DNA from: Wenzhouxiangella sediminis
Lineage (GTDB): Bacteria > Pseudomonadota > Gammaproteobacteria > Xanthomonadales > Wenzhouxiangellaceae
Assembly: GCF_003410055.1 (NCBI RefSeq)
Contig: NZ_QUZK01000022.1
Location: 62,001 to 126,000, forward strand
Reading direction: 5' to 3'
Length of the DNA: 64,000 nt
Numbering within the stretch: position 1 is the stretch's first letter; the number at the start of each line of letters is the position of its first letter. Of the stretch, positions 19,205 to 29,187 are shown one piece after another. Position numbers and translations under genes: made by a program. The notes beneath the pieces are model-generated. The model searched no databases. It saw only the letters and a list, made by a program, of their open reading frames with translations, and had not been told where the DNA came from.

Positions 19205-21049
19205 GTGAGCAACGACAGCTTCAGTTTCTCCATGCCGCTGAGCGCCGGCACATCCTCAGGCACCGACGCCCCGCGTTATCTCGCGCCCCCATTTGATGCG
19301 CGCATGGCCGATTCGGGCCAGGCCTTGCTGCTGATTCAAGGCGATGCGGCGATCCGACGCGTGCCGGTACAGCTGGTGCAGGTCTTCGGTCAGTGCAACC
19401 GCTTTCGCAGCCTGGAAGAACACTCCCGGGAAATCGCCCGAGCCTTGCGCGTACCGCCCCAGCAGACCGGAGCCGTCCGCCAGGCGCTCGAGGAACTGGT
19501 TCGGCGGCAACTCCTGCTGACCGAGGAAGAGGCCCTCCAGCGGCTGCAGGCCTCGGCGAACGCAAGCGCCGGGCCCGCGAACGACTCGATCAGCTGCCTG
19601 TTCATCCGAACCTGCCAGCGGCCCGAAACGCTCGATCGCTTGCTGGCCAGCCTGGCGCGACGACCGCTACCGGATGGCCTGGAACGAGTGGTCGTCCTGG
19701 ACGACGATGCCGATCCCGAAGGCCGCCGAGCGACGCGCGCGGTGGTCGAAAGTCACCGCGACGGGTTTCCCTGTGCTTTGACGCTCGTCGATCAAACCAG
19801 GCGACAGGGCATACTCGACCGGATTGCTCGCGAGGCCGGCGCAGAACCCGCGCGGCTGCGCTGGTGTATCGAGGGCGACCCGGAAAGCCCGGAGACCTCC
19901 TATGGAGCCAGTCTCAACTTTGCACTGCTGCTCGGCGCCGGCAAGCTGATTGCCTTGATCGACGACGACGCCACGCTCGACGCCTTCGAACTGCCCGGCA
20001 GCGACGAACGACCGGCCTTCCGCCGGCAGCAGTCGGCTCGCCTGCAATTCCCGGAGCCCGACGAAGACCTTCCGGGCGAGCGGTTCAACGCCGTCGATGG
20101 GCACCCGCTGGCGCTGCACGCTCACCTGCTCGGCGCGGGCACTCGCCGGCTGGGCGAACTGGCCGGCGACGACATCGCCGGGCTGCTCGACGACCTCGAC
20201 CCCCAATTGCTGTCGGAACTGTCCGGCGCCAGCCGCATACGCCTGACGAGCAGCGGAACGCTGGGCGACCCGGGCACCGCCGGCCTGCAGTGGCTTTTCG
20301 ACGAACGCCCCGAACATCTCGAGCCCTTGTGCGAGAGCGAAGATCGCTACCGGAGACTGATCGAGCAACGCCGCGTGGCCCGCGCCACGGCCCGACCGGA
20401 AGTCACCACGGCCTATGCCCTGATGACCACGACCTTGACCGGCATCGACAACCGCGACCTGCTCTTGCCAACCCAGCCAAGAGGCGCCAACGAAGACCTC
20501 TTGTTCGGCGCACTGGTGGACTTTCTCCACCCCGGCAGCCTGCAGGCCAACCTGCCGCATATGCTCTTCCACATGCGCCCGGAACCGAGACGATGGCAAG
20601 CTTCGGACGTCGATGAGCCGCGGGGCGTCAACCGCGGCGCGTTCCTGACAGCGAAGGTCGAATCGCTGCGTTCCCGCCTGCCGCAAGGGGACACCAGATC
20701 GCGCGTTAACCTGCTGGCCGGCGCACTGAAAGGGCTGGCGCAGGCCGGCCGCGACGAGATCGCCTGGCAGCTCCGGCAGGAATTGCTCGAGGTCCGCTCG
20801 CAGATGATCGAGCGGGTCACCTCGGTACGCGAAGCGCTCGAGCCGCCACCCTGGCTGGACCGCGACTTCGCGCGCGTGATCGAGCGTCACGGGCAAGTCG
20901 AGGAGGCACAGGATCGGCGACTGGTCGAAATCGCCGAACAACTGCCAGGCTTCCTGCGCCACTACACCGACGCCCTGCCCGACTGGACGGCCGGCTGGGA
21001 GCATTGCCGAAAGACAGGCATCGACAACCTGCTGGAGGGTGGCTCTTGA
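19205..21049 (+). CDS. Large GT-A glycosyltransferase-like protein with N-terminal winged-helix-like domain
   Basis: About 614 residues. Residues ~60-130 ([20 protein letters not shown] onward) look like a small winged-helix/PqqD-like module. Residues ~140-270 form a GT-A-like fold: [24 protein letters not shown], and the DxD-like [11 protein letters not shown]. The C-terminal 300 residues are helical and not recognised. The GTG at 19205 was chosen; an ATG 27 nt later is the alternative. Its stop overlaps the TTG start of amgK by 4 nt, tying it to cell-wall recycling genes. Its substrate is unknown; a glycan role is inferred. Confidence 0.7.
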   Translation: MSNDSFSFSMPLSAGTSSGTDAPRYLAPPFDARMADSGQALLLIQGDAAIRRVPVQLVQVFGQCNRFRSLEEHSREIARALRVPPQQTGAVRQALEELVRRQLLLTEEEALQRLQASANASAGPANDSISCLFIRTCQRPETLDRLLASLARRPLPDGLERVVVLDDDADPEGRRATRAVVESHRDGFPCALTLVDQTRRQGILDRIAREAGAEPARLRWCIEGDPESPETSYGASLNFALLLGAGKLIALIDDDATLDAFELPGSDERPAFRRQQSARLQFPEPDEDLPGERFNAVDGHPLALHAHLLGAGTRRLGELAGDDIAGLLDDLDPQLLSELSGASRIRLTSSGTLGDPGTAGLQWLFDERPEHLEPLCESEDRYRRLIEQRRVARATARPEVTTAYALMTTTLTGIDNRDLLLPTQPRGANEDLLFGALVDFLHPGSLQANLPHMLFHMRPEPRRWQASDVDEPRGVNRGAFLTAKVESLRSRLPQGDTRSRVNLLAGALKGLAQAGRDEIAWQLRQELLEVRSQMIERVTSVREALEPPPWLDRDFARVIERHGQVEEAQDRRLVEIAEQLPGFLRHYTDALPDWTAGWEHCRKTGIDNLLEGGS

Positions 21050-22035
21050 GCCCGCAAGACGAACGAAGGCGAATCGCCGAGACCTGGGCCGCAAAAGCGC
21101 TCGGCTGGAACGACTGGGACAGCGAAGCCATCTCCAGCGACGCCAGTTTCCGGCGCTACTTTCGCCTGCATCGCGGCGACGACACTCGGGTGGTCATGGA
21201 CGCCCCACCCGAGCACGAAGACACCGGGACCTTCGTCGATGTCGCCGCCCGGCTCGCGAGCACCGGCGTGCACGTTCCGGAGATTCAGGCCCACGATCCC
21301 GGCCAAGGCCTGGTTCTGCTCGAGGACCTGGGATCTCGGCCCTTCCACCACGTGCTCGACGAGGACAATGCCGACGAGCTGTTCGGTGATGCCGTCGAGG
21401 CCCTGATCCGCTTCCAGCGCGAGGCCGACACGACAGGACTCCCGGACTACGACCCCGCGCTGCTGATGCGCGAACTGGCGCTGTTTCCCGACTGGTTTCT
21501 CGAGCGCCACTGGCGGGTCGAGGCCACCGACGGCGAACTCGACGCCTGGGACCTGGTCTGCGCGACGCTGATCCGCTGGGCCCTGGACCAGCCGCAGGTG
21601 TTCTGCCACCGCGATTACATGCCGCGCAACCTGATGGTGGCCGACCCCAATCCCGGCATCATCGACTTCCAGGACGCGGTTCGCGGGCCGATCAGCTACG
21701 ACCCGGTCTGCCTCTACCGCGATGCCTTCCTGAGCTGGCCGAACGAACGCGTCGATGCCTGGCTGGAGGACTACCGGCGCAAGGCCGTCGCCGCCGGCTT
21801 GCCCGCGCCCGAAGATCCCGACCTCTGGCGCCGCACCTGCGACTTCATGGGCGTCCACCGCCACCTCAAGGTCATCGGCATCTTCGCGCGCATCCGCTAC
21901 CGCGACGGCAAACCCAAGTATCTCGAAGACGCGCCGCGCTTCTTCGCCTACCTGGAACAGTCCATGGCGCGCAATCCGGAACTGGACGAGCTTGACCGTT
22001 TGCTCGAAAGCTGGCGACAGCGTCGGGTGGTGTGA
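21046..22035 (+). CDS. amgK: N-acetylmuramate/N-acetylglucosamine 1-kinase AmgK
   Basis: A 329-residue aminoglycoside-phosphotransferase-fold kinase. The catalytic loop FCHRDYMPRNLMV and metal-binding IIDFQDAV are present, and the VLLEDLGSRPF hinge is typical of this group. AmgK phosphorylates MurNAc at C1 in the anabolic recycling route that bypasses de novo UDP-MurNAc synthesis. The start is a TTG overlapping the previous stop (TTGA), preceded by GGAGGGTGG. The murU gene directly follows, which supports the assignment. Confidence 0.9.
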   Translation: MSPQDERRRIAETWAAKALGWNDWDSEAISSDASFRRYFRLHRGDDTRVVMDAPPEHEDTGTFVDVAARLASTGVHVPEIQAHDPGQGLVLLEDLGSRPFHHVLDEDNADELFGDAVEALIRFQREADTTGLPDYDPALLMRELALFPDWFLERHWRVEATDGELDAWDLVCATLIRWALDQPQVFCHRDYMPRNLMVADPNPGIIDFQDAVRGPISYDPVCLYRDAFLSWPNERVDAWLEDYRRKAVAAGLPAPEDPDLWRRTCDFMGVHRHLKVIGIFARIRYRDGKPKYLEDAPRFFAYLEQSMARNPELDELDRLLESWRQRRVV

Positions 22036-22037
22036 AC

Positions 22038-22709
22038 ATGCGCGCCATGATCCTGGCGGCCGGCCGCGGCGAGCGGCTGAAACCGCTGACCGACACGACC
22101 CCGAAACCGCTGATCGAAGTCGGCGGCAAACCGCTGATCGTCCGTCACCTGGAGCGGCTGGCGGCGGCCGGTTTCGAGGAAGTGGTGATCAACCTGGCCT
22201 GGCTTGGCGAACAGATCGCCCGACATCTGGGCCGGGGCGAGGCTTTCGGGCTCGACATCCGCTACTCGCAGGAACCGCCCGGCGCGCTCGAGACGGCCGG
22301 CGGCATCGTGCAGGCCCTGTCCATGCTCGGCGACGCACCCTTCCTGGCCGTCAGCGCGGATGTACTCACCGACTATCCTTTCGAACGCGCCCTCGAAATC
22401 GACATCACCGACCCGGCACACCTCGTGCTGGTCGACAACCCGCCACACCATCCTTCGGGCGACTTCTCGCTCGATGCAGGACGAGTTCGCGCCGGCGGTG
22501 CCCAGCGGCTGACCTACAGCGGCATCGCGGTGTTCGACCCGGTGCTGTTCGCCGGCCTGTCGCCCGGGCGCCGGGCGCTACGCCCGGTGCTCGAGGAGGC
22601 TATCGCAGAAGGCCGGGTGGGCGGCGAGCGCTATAGCGGCATCTGGGCCGATATCGGCACACCCGAGCGCCTGGCCGAGGCTCAGCAGTCGGTGGCCGAC
22701 GACGACTGA
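22038..22709 (+). CDS. murU: MurNAc-1-phosphate uridylyltransferase MurU
   Basis: A nucleotidyltransferase of about 223 residues beginning MRAMILAAGRGERLKPLTD, with TPKPLIEVGGKPLI and a C-terminal GIWADIGTPERL. This is the MurU/NTP-transferase pattern that makes UDP-MurNAc from the AmgK product. A GTG at 22032 overlapping the amgK stop would add two residues. The last 28 bp overlap the 3' end of the convergent alkaline phosphatase gene. Confidence 0.92.
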   Translation: MRAMILAAGRGERLKPLTDTTPKPLIEVGGKPLIVRHLERLAAAGFEEVVINLAWLGEQIARHLGRGEAFGLDIRYSQEPPGALETAGGIVQALSMLGDAPFLAVSADVLTDYPFERALEIDITDPAHLVLVDNPPHHPSGDFSLDAGRVRAGGAQRLTYSGIAVFDPVLFAGLSPGRRALRPVLEEAIAEGRVGGERYSGIWADIGTPERLAEAQQSVADDD

Positions 22710-24277
22710 ACGCGGCAGTTCAGCTTTCCGACATCGGGCAAGCCGTCTTCGCCGGCCAGTGAAGCGGCCGTTTCGCGCAGGGGCGCGACGGCCTGCACGA
22801 TGGCATGAAAGATCGCGTTCTGCTCGAATACGCCATGGATGACACCGGCACCGGGACCCTGGGCGTAAACGGGCACGTCCTCGCCCGAGTGCGTTCCCGA
22901 CCACAGGCCCACGGCCGATTCCTGCAGGTAGTCGGGATCACGGGGATCGATCTCGTCGAAGTCCGGCCGCTCGCCGTCACGGTAACCCGGGCCGTTGGCG
23001 TAACCGAGCACCGTCATCGGCCTGTCGTTTTCGTCGCGCAACAGGCCGCCGTCTCCCTTGCCGTCCTCTTTCGGGCGCTCGGCCAGCCCGACGATGGGAT
23101 TGCCGCGTTTGCCGTAGCCGCCGAAAGTCAACGCATGGCCGTGATCGGCGGTGACGATGATCAGCGTGTCCTCGCCGGTCATCTCGTCGGCGGCCTGCAC
23201 CGCCTCGGCGAAGGCGACGGCGTCGGTCAGGGCGCGCCAGGCGTTGTTGGCGTGGTGGGCGTGGTCGATACGACCGCCTTCGACCAGCATGAAATAGCCA
23301 TTTTCGGAATCTTCGAGCAATTCGATGCTCTTGACCGTCATCTCGGCAATCGAGGGTTCGCCGGCCACATCGTCCGGCCGGTCGTGCTCATAGTTCATGT
23401 GGCTGGGTTGGAACAGACCCAACACCGGCCCGTCGGCGAAATCCGGCAGCGTCTCGAAGCCCTCGCGATTCCAGACGTAGCGGCCGTTTTCGTGCATGGC
23501 CTGCCATTCGGCGATCAGGTTACGCCCGTCGCCACGATGCCCGCGCTGGTCGGGATCCTCCGGATCGGTCTCGTCGGAGGGCAGGAATGCCCGGCGGCCG
23601 CCGCCGAAAACCACATCGATGCTGCCCGGGCGGTATTCGATGAGCTGGCGCGCGATATCTCGGCAGCCGGAATCGCGCTGCGAAGGCGGAATGCCGCGGT
23701 CGGTTTCCCACTCGCGGTCCACCGAGCGCGAGAAAAGGGTAGCCGGCGTGGCGTGCGTTATGCGCGTGGTCGTCACGATGCCCGTCTTCAATCCACCGAG
23801 TTCTGCGAGATCGAGCAGGGAGACGCGCTCGTGGCCGGCCATGGAAGCACAGTCGCCACGCACCGCCTCCGAATCCACCGAGATCGCCCCGGCAAAGCTC
23901 TTCACGCCGGTGGCCATGGCGGTCATGGTGCCGGCCGAATCGGGCGTCTGCTGGTTGGTGTTGTAGGTCTTCGACAGCCCGGTGTGGCGAAACCGCTCGA
24001 AATAAAGCAGGTTCTCCTCGCCGGTCTCGCCGCGAAGCTGCCCTTCGAGGATGCGCGCGGCGGCCACCGTGGCCAGGCTCATGCCGTCACCTACGAACAG
24101 GATCACGTTGCGGGCCTCGCCGGGCTCGTCGAGGGCGGCGCGACGCTCGGCAACCAGGGTCTTTCCGTCCTCGTACCAGCGTGCCGGGGATTCCTCGGCC
24201 GGGGCGGCCGCGGCGATCAGGGAGGCTGAAAGGACGAAAAGGCCGAAAAGCGAGAGGGAAAGATTCGTCTTGTTCAT
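22682..24277 (-). CDS. Alkaline phosphatase (PhoA family), exported
   Basis: A 531-residue exported phosphatase. There is a signal peptide at 1-24 (ending AAAAPA). Metal- and substrate-site motifs are LFVGDGMS, the nucleophile serine in QTPDSAGTMTAM, VEGGRIDHAHHANN, TADHGHA and TGTHSGEDVPVYAQGPG-like residues near the C terminus. It hydrolyses phosphomonoesters in the periplasm. It is longer than E. coli PhoA. No Pho box was identified. It converges with, and slightly overlaps, murU. Confidence 0.93.
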   Translation of the reverse strand: MNKTNLSLSLFGLFVLSASLIAAAAPAEESPARWYEDGKTLVAERRAALDEPGEARNVILFVGDGMSLATVAAARILEGQLRGETGEENLLYFERFRHTGLSKTYNTNQQTPDSAGTMTAMATGVKSFAGAISVDSEAVRGDCASMAGHERVSLLDLAELGGLKTGIVTTTRITHATPATLFSRSVDREWETDRGIPPSQRDSGCRDIARQLIEYRPGSIDVVFGGGRRAFLPSDETDPEDPDQRGHRGDGRNLIAEWQAMHENGRYVWNREGFETLPDFADGPVLGLFQPSHMNYEHDRPDDVAGEPSIAEMTVKSIELLEDSENGYFMLVEGGRIDHAHHANNAWRALTDAVAFAEAVQAADEMTGEDTLIIVTADHGHALTFGGYGKRGNPIVGLAERPKEDGKGDGGLLRDENDRPMTVLGYANGPGYRDGERPDFDEIDPRDPDYLQESAVGLWSGTHSGEDVPVYAQGPGAGVIHGVFEQNAIFHAIVQAVAPLRETAASLAGEDGLPDVGKLNCRVQSSSATDC

Positions 24278-24437
24278 CTGTTTCAGTTTAAGTCATCCGA
24301 ATGACGATCGGGTTGCGAAAACCAACTTCCAATCCCACCTCAATTGGACCCGTCAGGTGTGACGGGATACACTCCCCGGCAGCCATCGGAGAGAGTCCAA
24401 CGTGCCCGTCGAGAGACACCAGGACAACAGCCGCCGC

Positions 24438-24464
24438 TTGACAAGTGTGTTGGTGTTGTATAAC
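24438..24464 (+). promoter_or_regulatory. Putative promoter with embedded dyad upstream of the lipoprotein gene
   Basis: TTGACA (24438-24443), a 15-bp spacer and TATAAC (24459-24464). The -10 region lies inside the dyad GTGTTGTATAACAC (arms GTGTT / AACAC at 24453-24466), a plausible repressor site. The lipoprotein start codon is about 45 bp downstream. Confidence 0.55.
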
Positions 24465-24508
24465 ACTAGCACCACAAATCGACCGAAATCCCCGGGAGGG
24501 AACTGATC

Positions 24509-26218
24509 ATGATCCGCAAGTTTGCCGTCATCGGCTTTTGTACCCTGCTCGTCGCCGGCTGCGGCCGCGATGAAGCGGAAACCGCGCCGCAGGCTGCTGC
24601 CGATTCCGGTGGCGGGCAGGCCGACGCCGCCTCTGCACTGTTCGAGCGCATCGACGCCGACACCCCCTGGCTGATGGCCAACGTCGAGACGATGCCCGAG
24701 GAGCTCGCCGAGAAGCTCTGGGCGCCGCTGTCTTCGATGTCGGAGCTCAATCGCCAGACCTACACCGCCGTGGCCGAAGAAATGGACGAGGCGCCGGTCG
24801 TCGCCGCCCTGCTGCGCGAGTTTGCCCAGATCGACAGCCGCGAGGCCTTCGAGGAGCGCGGCCTGCAGCCCAACGGCCACTGGGCGATCCACGCCGTGTC
24901 CATGTATCCCTTCATGCACTGGCAGCTGTCCGATGCGGAGGCCTTCCGCGCCACCATCGAACGCATCGCCAGCGAAGGCGGCGCCGAGCCGAACTGGCGC
25001 AGCGTCGAGGACGCCGAAATCCTCTGGATTCCCATGGAAGAACTGGGCCTGGCGCTGTCCTATGACGACAACTTCGCCACCGCCGCCTTCGTGCCCGACA
25101 ACGCTGCCCTGCTGCGCCGGGTGGCCAACCTGGACCAGCCGACCACGGCCTACGACATCGCCGACCTGGAGAGCTTCTCCGACGAGCGCGGCTATACCGC
25201 CTACGGCAGCGGCTTCATCGACTTCGGCAAGGTGGTCGACCAGCTGCTCGACAGCGACGACGCCCTTCTGGCGGCCGCGCGCGAGTCCACGCCGCTGGGC
25301 GAAATCGCCGGCAACGAAGTCTGCCGCAATGAGCTGGGTGCCCTGGTCAACCTGTTCCCGCGCGCCAGCCTGGGCTACACCGACATCAGCGAGACCTTCA
25401 TGGCGTTCGACATGACGCTCGAAACCGAGCCGTCCTTCGCCCAGCGCATGCAGGTCATCGCCGACACGCCGGTCGACCTCGAGAAGGCCGAGGCGGGCCT
25501 GCTGGAATTCGGCCTGGCGCTCAACATCGTCGGCGCCCGCGACTTTGCCCGCGAAATCGTGGCCGGCTGGGTCGAGGCGCCGCCGCAGTGCCAGCTCTTC
25601 GACAACATTCGCGAGAACGCCGAGGACTGGCAGCTGGCCCTCAACCAGCCGATTCCCCCGGTGGTGACCAATTTCCACGGCCTGCGGCTGAACGTCGAGG
25701 ACGTGACCATGGGCGAGAACTCGCAAGTCGAATCGGCCGAAGGTTCCCTGGCCCTGTTCATGCGAAACCCGCAGATGATGCTGGGCATGGCCCAGATGTT
25801 CTCGCCAGAGCTGGCCTCCCTGCAGCTCGAACCGGGCGGCGAGCCACAGCCGGTGCCCGCCGGCGTCATCCCCAACATGCCCGAAGGCGTTTCCGCCTGG
25901 ATGGGCCTGGGTGACGCTGCCCTCGGCCTGGCCGTTGGCGAGAACCAGAAGGACCAGCTCAGCGAGACGATGGATCCCGGCGAAGGCGGCGACGCCATCC
26001 TCAGCTACGGCATCAACTTCGAAAACTACGGCGACATTCTCGGCGGCGTGCTCGAAGACATGCAGAAGAAGTTCGAGGAGATGGGCGAGGAGCCCGCCAT
26101 GAACAACCCGTCCGAAGCCATGAGCGCCATGGGCGAGGTCTACGAGTACACTCGCGCCAGCATGCACCTGACCGAGCGCGGCATCGAGTTCCGCAGCACG
26201 ATGACGCTCAAGGACTAG
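24509..26218 (+). CDS. Large lipoprotein of unknown function
   Basis: A 569-residue exported lipoprotein with lipobox LVAGC (Cys18). The mature part is acidic and contains no recognised catalytic motif. Alternating segments of similar flavour (MWxP, ALSYDDNFA, AFDMTLETEPSF) suggest a beta-rich duplicated fold, perhaps related to DUF3352-type proteins, but this is uncertain. A strong ribosome-binding site GGGAGGG precedes the ATG. asnB follows after 18 bp, so the two may share a transcript. Confidence 0.8.
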   Translation: MIRKFAVIGFCTLLVAGCGRDEAETAPQAAADSGGGQADAASALFERIDADTPWLMANVETMPEELAEKLWAPLSSMSELNRQTYTAVAEEMDEAPVVAALLREFAQIDSREAFEERGLQPNGHWAIHAVSMYPFMHWQLSDAEAFRATIERIASEGGAEPNWRSVEDAEILWIPMEELGLALSYDDNFATAAFVPDNAALLRRVANLDQPTTAYDIADLESFSDERGYTAYGSGFIDFGKVVDQLLDSDDALLAAARESTPLGEIAGNEVCRNELGALVNLFPRASLGYTDISETFMAFDMTLETEPSFAQRMQVIADTPVDLEKAEAGLLEFGLALNIVGARDFAREIVAGWVEAPPQCQLFDNIRENAEDWQLALNQPIPPVVTNFHGLRLNVEDVTMGENSQVESAEGSLALFMRNPQMMLGMAQMFSPELASLQLEPGGEPQPVPAGVIPNMPEGVSAWMGLGDAALGLAVGENQKDQLSETMDPGEGGDAILSYGINFENYGDILGGVLEDMQKKFEEMGEEPAMNNPSEAMSAMGEVYEYTRASMHLTERGIEFRSTMTLKD

Positions 26219-26236
26219 CCCCGGACACCGACCACC

Positions 26237-27895
26237 ATGTGCTCGATTCTCGGGCTCTTCGAGATCCCCGCAGGCCGCACCGGCCTGCGGGGTCTTGCGT
26301 TGAAGGCCTCGCGAAAGCAACGCCACCGAGGCCCCGACTGGAGCGGCATCTACGTCAACGACCGGGCGATCGTGGCCCACGAGCGGCTCGCCATCGTCGA
26401 CGTCGAGTCGGGGTCCCAACCCCTGCTGTCCCCGGATGGGCACCAGGTACTCGGAGTCAACGGCGAGATCTACAACCACCGCCAGCTCCGCGCCGAATGC
26501 AGCGACTATGCGTTCCGGACGGGTTCGGACTGCGAGGTCATCCTGGCCCTCTACCGCCGGCACGGCGCCGATTTCCTGAACAAGCTCAACGGCATCTTCG
26601 CCTTCGTCCTCTACGACGAAGAAGCCGACCGGTATCTCATCGCCCGCGACCCCATGGGCGTGATGCCGCTCTACCACGGCCGCGACGAGGACGGCATGCT
26701 CTGGGTGGCCTCGGAGATGAAAGCGATCGAACCGTGGTGCCGGCAAGTCGAGATCTTTCCGCCCGGCCACCTGCTCGACTCCGCCGACGGCGAGATCCGC
26801 CGCTGGCACGAGCCGGCCTGGCGCGACTTCGAGAATGCGAACCGACCGCCCGATCCCGCCGCGTTGCGGCAATCGCTGGAGGATGCAGTCCACCGGCAGA
26901 TGATGGGCGACGTTCCCTACGGCGTGCTGCTGTCGGGCGGACTGGACTCCTCGCTGATCGCCGCCATCGCCAAACGCTATGCCGACCACCGCGTCGAGTC
27001 CGACGACACCGAACAAGCCTGGTGGCCGCGCCTGCACTCCTTCGCGATCGGGCTGGAGGGCTCGCCCGACCTGGCCGCCGCGCGGGTCGCCGCCGCGGCG
27101 ATCGGCACCCAGCACCACGAATTCCACTACAGCGTCCAGGAAGGCATCGACGCGCTCGACGACGTCATCGCCCATATCGAGACCTACGACGTCACCACGG
27201 TGCGCGCGTCGACGCCGATGTTCCTGCTCGCACGCCGCATCAAGGCGATGGGCATCAAGATGGTGCTCTCCGGCGAGGGCGCCGACGAGATCTTCGGCGG
27301 CTACCTGTATTTTCACAAGGCGCCCGATGCGCGTGCTTTCCACGAGGAAACCGTGCGCAAGCTCGACAAGCTCCACCAGTTCGATTGCCTGCGCGCCAAC
27401 AAATCCATGGCCGCCTGGGGCGTTGAAGCGCGGGTGCCGTTTCTCGACCTGGAGTTCCTGGATGCGGCCATGTCGATCGACCCGACCGCCAAGATGGCCG
27501 GCCCCGGCCGGCCGGAGAAGGCCATCCTGCGCGAGGCCGGCGCGGGGCTGCTCCCCGACGAGATCCTTTGGCGCCAGAAAGAACAGTTTTCCGACGGCGT
27601 CGGCTACGGCTGGATCGATGCACTCAAGGCTTTCGCCGAACAGCAGGTCAGCGACCGCGAACTGGCCGAGGCGGCACGCCGCTTTCCGCTCAACCCGCCG
27701 GCGACGAAGGAAGCCTGCCTGTATCGGCGCCTGTTCGAACGCCACTTCCCCTCTCCGGCCGCGGCCGCCACGGTACCCGGCGGACCCTCGGTGGCCTGCT
27801 CCACGCCCGAAGCCCTGGCCTGGGATGCCACGCTCGAGAAGATGGCCGACCCCTCCGGCCGCGCCATGCGCGGGATTCACAACGAGAGCTATTGA
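26237..27895 (+). CDS. asnB: Asparagine synthetase B (glutamine-hydrolysing)
   Basis: A 552-residue class II amidotransferase, essentially the length of E. coli AsnB. Cys2 is the glutaminase nucleophile (MCSILGLFEI), RHRGPDWSG and NGEIYNH complete that domain, and the synthetase domain has the ATP pyrophosphatase loop LLSGGLDSSL with SGEGADEIFGGY. It makes asparagine from aspartate, ATP and glutamine in the cytosol. It converges on hda. Confidence 0.95.
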   Translation: MCSILGLFEIPAGRTGLRGLALKASRKQRHRGPDWSGIYVNDRAIVAHERLAIVDVESGSQPLLSPDGHQVLGVNGEIYNHRQLRAECSDYAFRTGSDCEVILALYRRHGADFLNKLNGIFAFVLYDEEADRYLIARDPMGVMPLYHGRDEDGMLWVASEMKAIEPWCRQVEIFPPGHLLDSADGEIRRWHEPAWRDFENANRPPDPAALRQSLEDAVHRQMMGDVPYGVLLSGGLDSSLIAAIAKRYADHRVESDDTEQAWWPRLHSFAIGLEGSPDLAAARVAAAAIGTQHHEFHYSVQEGIDALDDVIAHIETYDVTTVRASTPMFLLARRIKAMGIKMVLSGEGADEIFGGYLYFHKAPDARAFHEETVRKLDKLHQFDCLRANKSMAAWGVEARVPFLDLEFLDAAMSIDPTAKMAGPGRPEKAILREAGAGLLPDEILWRQKEQFSDGVGYGWIDALKAFAEQQVSDRELAEAARRFPLNPPATKEACLYRRLFERHFPSPAAAATVPGGPSVACSTPEALAWDATLEKMADPSGRAMRGIHNESY

Positions 27896-27914
27896 ACGAT
27901 TGCAACCGGCCGGG

Positions 27915-28595
27915 TCAGCCGGCGCGGTCGTGCAGGATATCGCGCACCAGCGGCACCGAGAGCGTGCGCCTTTCGGTCAGCGCGCGATGGGCGGCCGCGA
28001 CCGCCAGTTCGGCCATGCGCCCGGCGTTACGCGGCGCACGGCTGAGGATGTAGTCCACCACGCCGCGCCCCAGCAGCACTTCGTGCTCCGCCGCCAGGCT
28101 GCGCACGAGGTCGGCCAGTTCCGCTTCTTCGAGCGGCCTTAGCGTCAGGCGCGTGGCCTGCCCCAGGCGCGAACGCAAATCGGGCAACTCGAAGCCATCT
28201 CGCCCCGCACCGCTCATCAACACGCCCGTGCGTTCGGCGCGCCAGCGGTTGAGTGCATTGAACAGGGCCAGTTCGCCGGCTTCGTCGCCGGCGAGCCGAT
28301 CAACGTCGTCGATCACCACCCAGTCGCCGTCGGCATGCTCGAGCAGCATCCGTTGCTCGGGTTTCCCGAGGGCGATGTAGTGCGCCCGCTCGCCGCGACG
28401 GCAGCGGTCGGCGAAGAACGCGGCCAGCAGGTGCGTGCGGCCCGTTCCCGGCGGCCCGGCCAGGAAGGTCCAGTCGCCCGGCTCGAGGCCCTGCGACAAG
28501 GTCGCCACCACCGCCTGATTGGGCCCGGCGATGAAGTTATCGAAGCGCGGTCGTCTTGGCGGCTTGAGCGCCAGGGGCAGCTGGGCACGGCTCAC
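27915..28595 (-). CDS. hda: DnaA regulatory inactivator Hda
   Basis: A 226-residue AAA+ protein resembling the DnaA ATPase core without the DNA-binding domain. It begins MSRAQLPLALKPP (clamp-binding QLPL motif), with P-loop-like LAGPPGTGRTHLLAA and Walker B WVVIDDVDRLAG. The Walker A lysine position reads Arg (GTGRT), as often seen in Hda-like proteins. With the clamp it promotes ATP hydrolysis by DnaA. The start is GTG. The gene is followed upstream by the CDP-alcohol phosphatidyltransferase gene, a common gammaproteobacterial order. Confidence 0.88.
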   Translation of the reverse strand: MSRAQLPLALKPPRRPRFDNFIAGPNQAVVATLSQGLEPGDWTFLAGPPGTGRTHLLAAFFADRCRRGERAHYIALGKPEQRMLLEHADGDWVVIDDVDRLAGDEAGELALFNALNRWRAERTGVLMSGAGRDGFELPDLRSRLGQATRLTLRPLEEAELADLVRSLAAEHEVLLGRGVVDYILSRAPRNAGRMAELAVAAAHRALTERRTLSVPLVRDILHDRAG

Positions 28596-28605
28596 GACAA
28601 CGGCC

Positions 28606-29187
28606 TCAGGAGTCGGAGCCCCGATCGTCGTCGCGACGCGAGCGGCTGACGCGGACCGCCCTGCCCGACCAGATCCAGACGTACTGGACCAGTGTCAGGA
28701 ATGCCATGACGGCGACCAGCCAGACCAGCCCGATCTGGGCTTCCGGCGGCAGCGGAAACCCGGCCAGGCGAACCAGCACGAACCAAACCAGGAAGACCTG
28801 GCAGAAGGTATTGAAGCGCGACAACTGGGTGGGTTCGGCTTCAAAGCGCTCGAAACGAGTGTAGTAAACGTAGCCACCAACGACGATGACGAGATCGCGC
28901 AGGATGACCAGTCCGATCAGCCACCAGGGCAACTCACCCAGCCAGCCCAGGGTGAGGTAGCTGGCCATCATGAGCAGCTTGTCGGCCAGGGGATCGAAGA
29001 TACCGCCCCAGCGCGACTGCCAGGAGAAGCGGCGCGCGAGCCAGCCGTCGAGCAGGTCGGATACCCCGGCGAAAACCGCCAGGGCCAGCGCCCACTGGTA
29101 TTCGCCGGTCAGCAGCAGCCAGACGATGGGCGGCACGACCACCATGCGGCCGATCGTCAACAAGTTGGGGATAAAGCTGAGGTTCAA
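28606..29187 (-). CDS. CDP-alcohol phosphatidyltransferase family protein
   Basis: A 193-residue membrane enzyme. The family motif D..DG..AR........G...D...D is complete in SDLLDGWLARRF and GGIFDPLADK, and about five hydrophobic segments follow the usual topology. It transfers a phosphatidyl group to an alcohol such as glycerol phosphate; it is probably a PgsA-like paralogue. The TTG start overlaps the stop of the DUF2066 gene (TTGA), and hda follows after 10 bp. Confidence 0.9.
   Translation of the reverse strand: MNLSFIPNLLTIGRMVVVPPIVWLLLTGEYQWALALAVFAGVSDLLDGWLARRFSWQSRWGGIFDPLADKLLMMASYLTLGWLGELPWWLIGLVILRDLVIVVGGYVYYTRFERFEAEPTQLSRFNTFCQVFLVWFVLVRLAGFPLPPEAQIGLVWLVAVMAFLTLVQYVWIWSGRAVRVSRSRRDDDRGSDS

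Noticed and set aside
23496-23966. Plus-strand frame inside the alkaline phosphatase gene
   Set aside because: PhoA motifs lie on the minus strand across the whole stretch.
24353-27880. 1175-codon open frame antisense to the lipoprotein and asnB genes
   Set aside because: Both genes on the plus strand have clear starts and motifs (lipobox, SGGLDSS); the antisense frame shows only biased composition.
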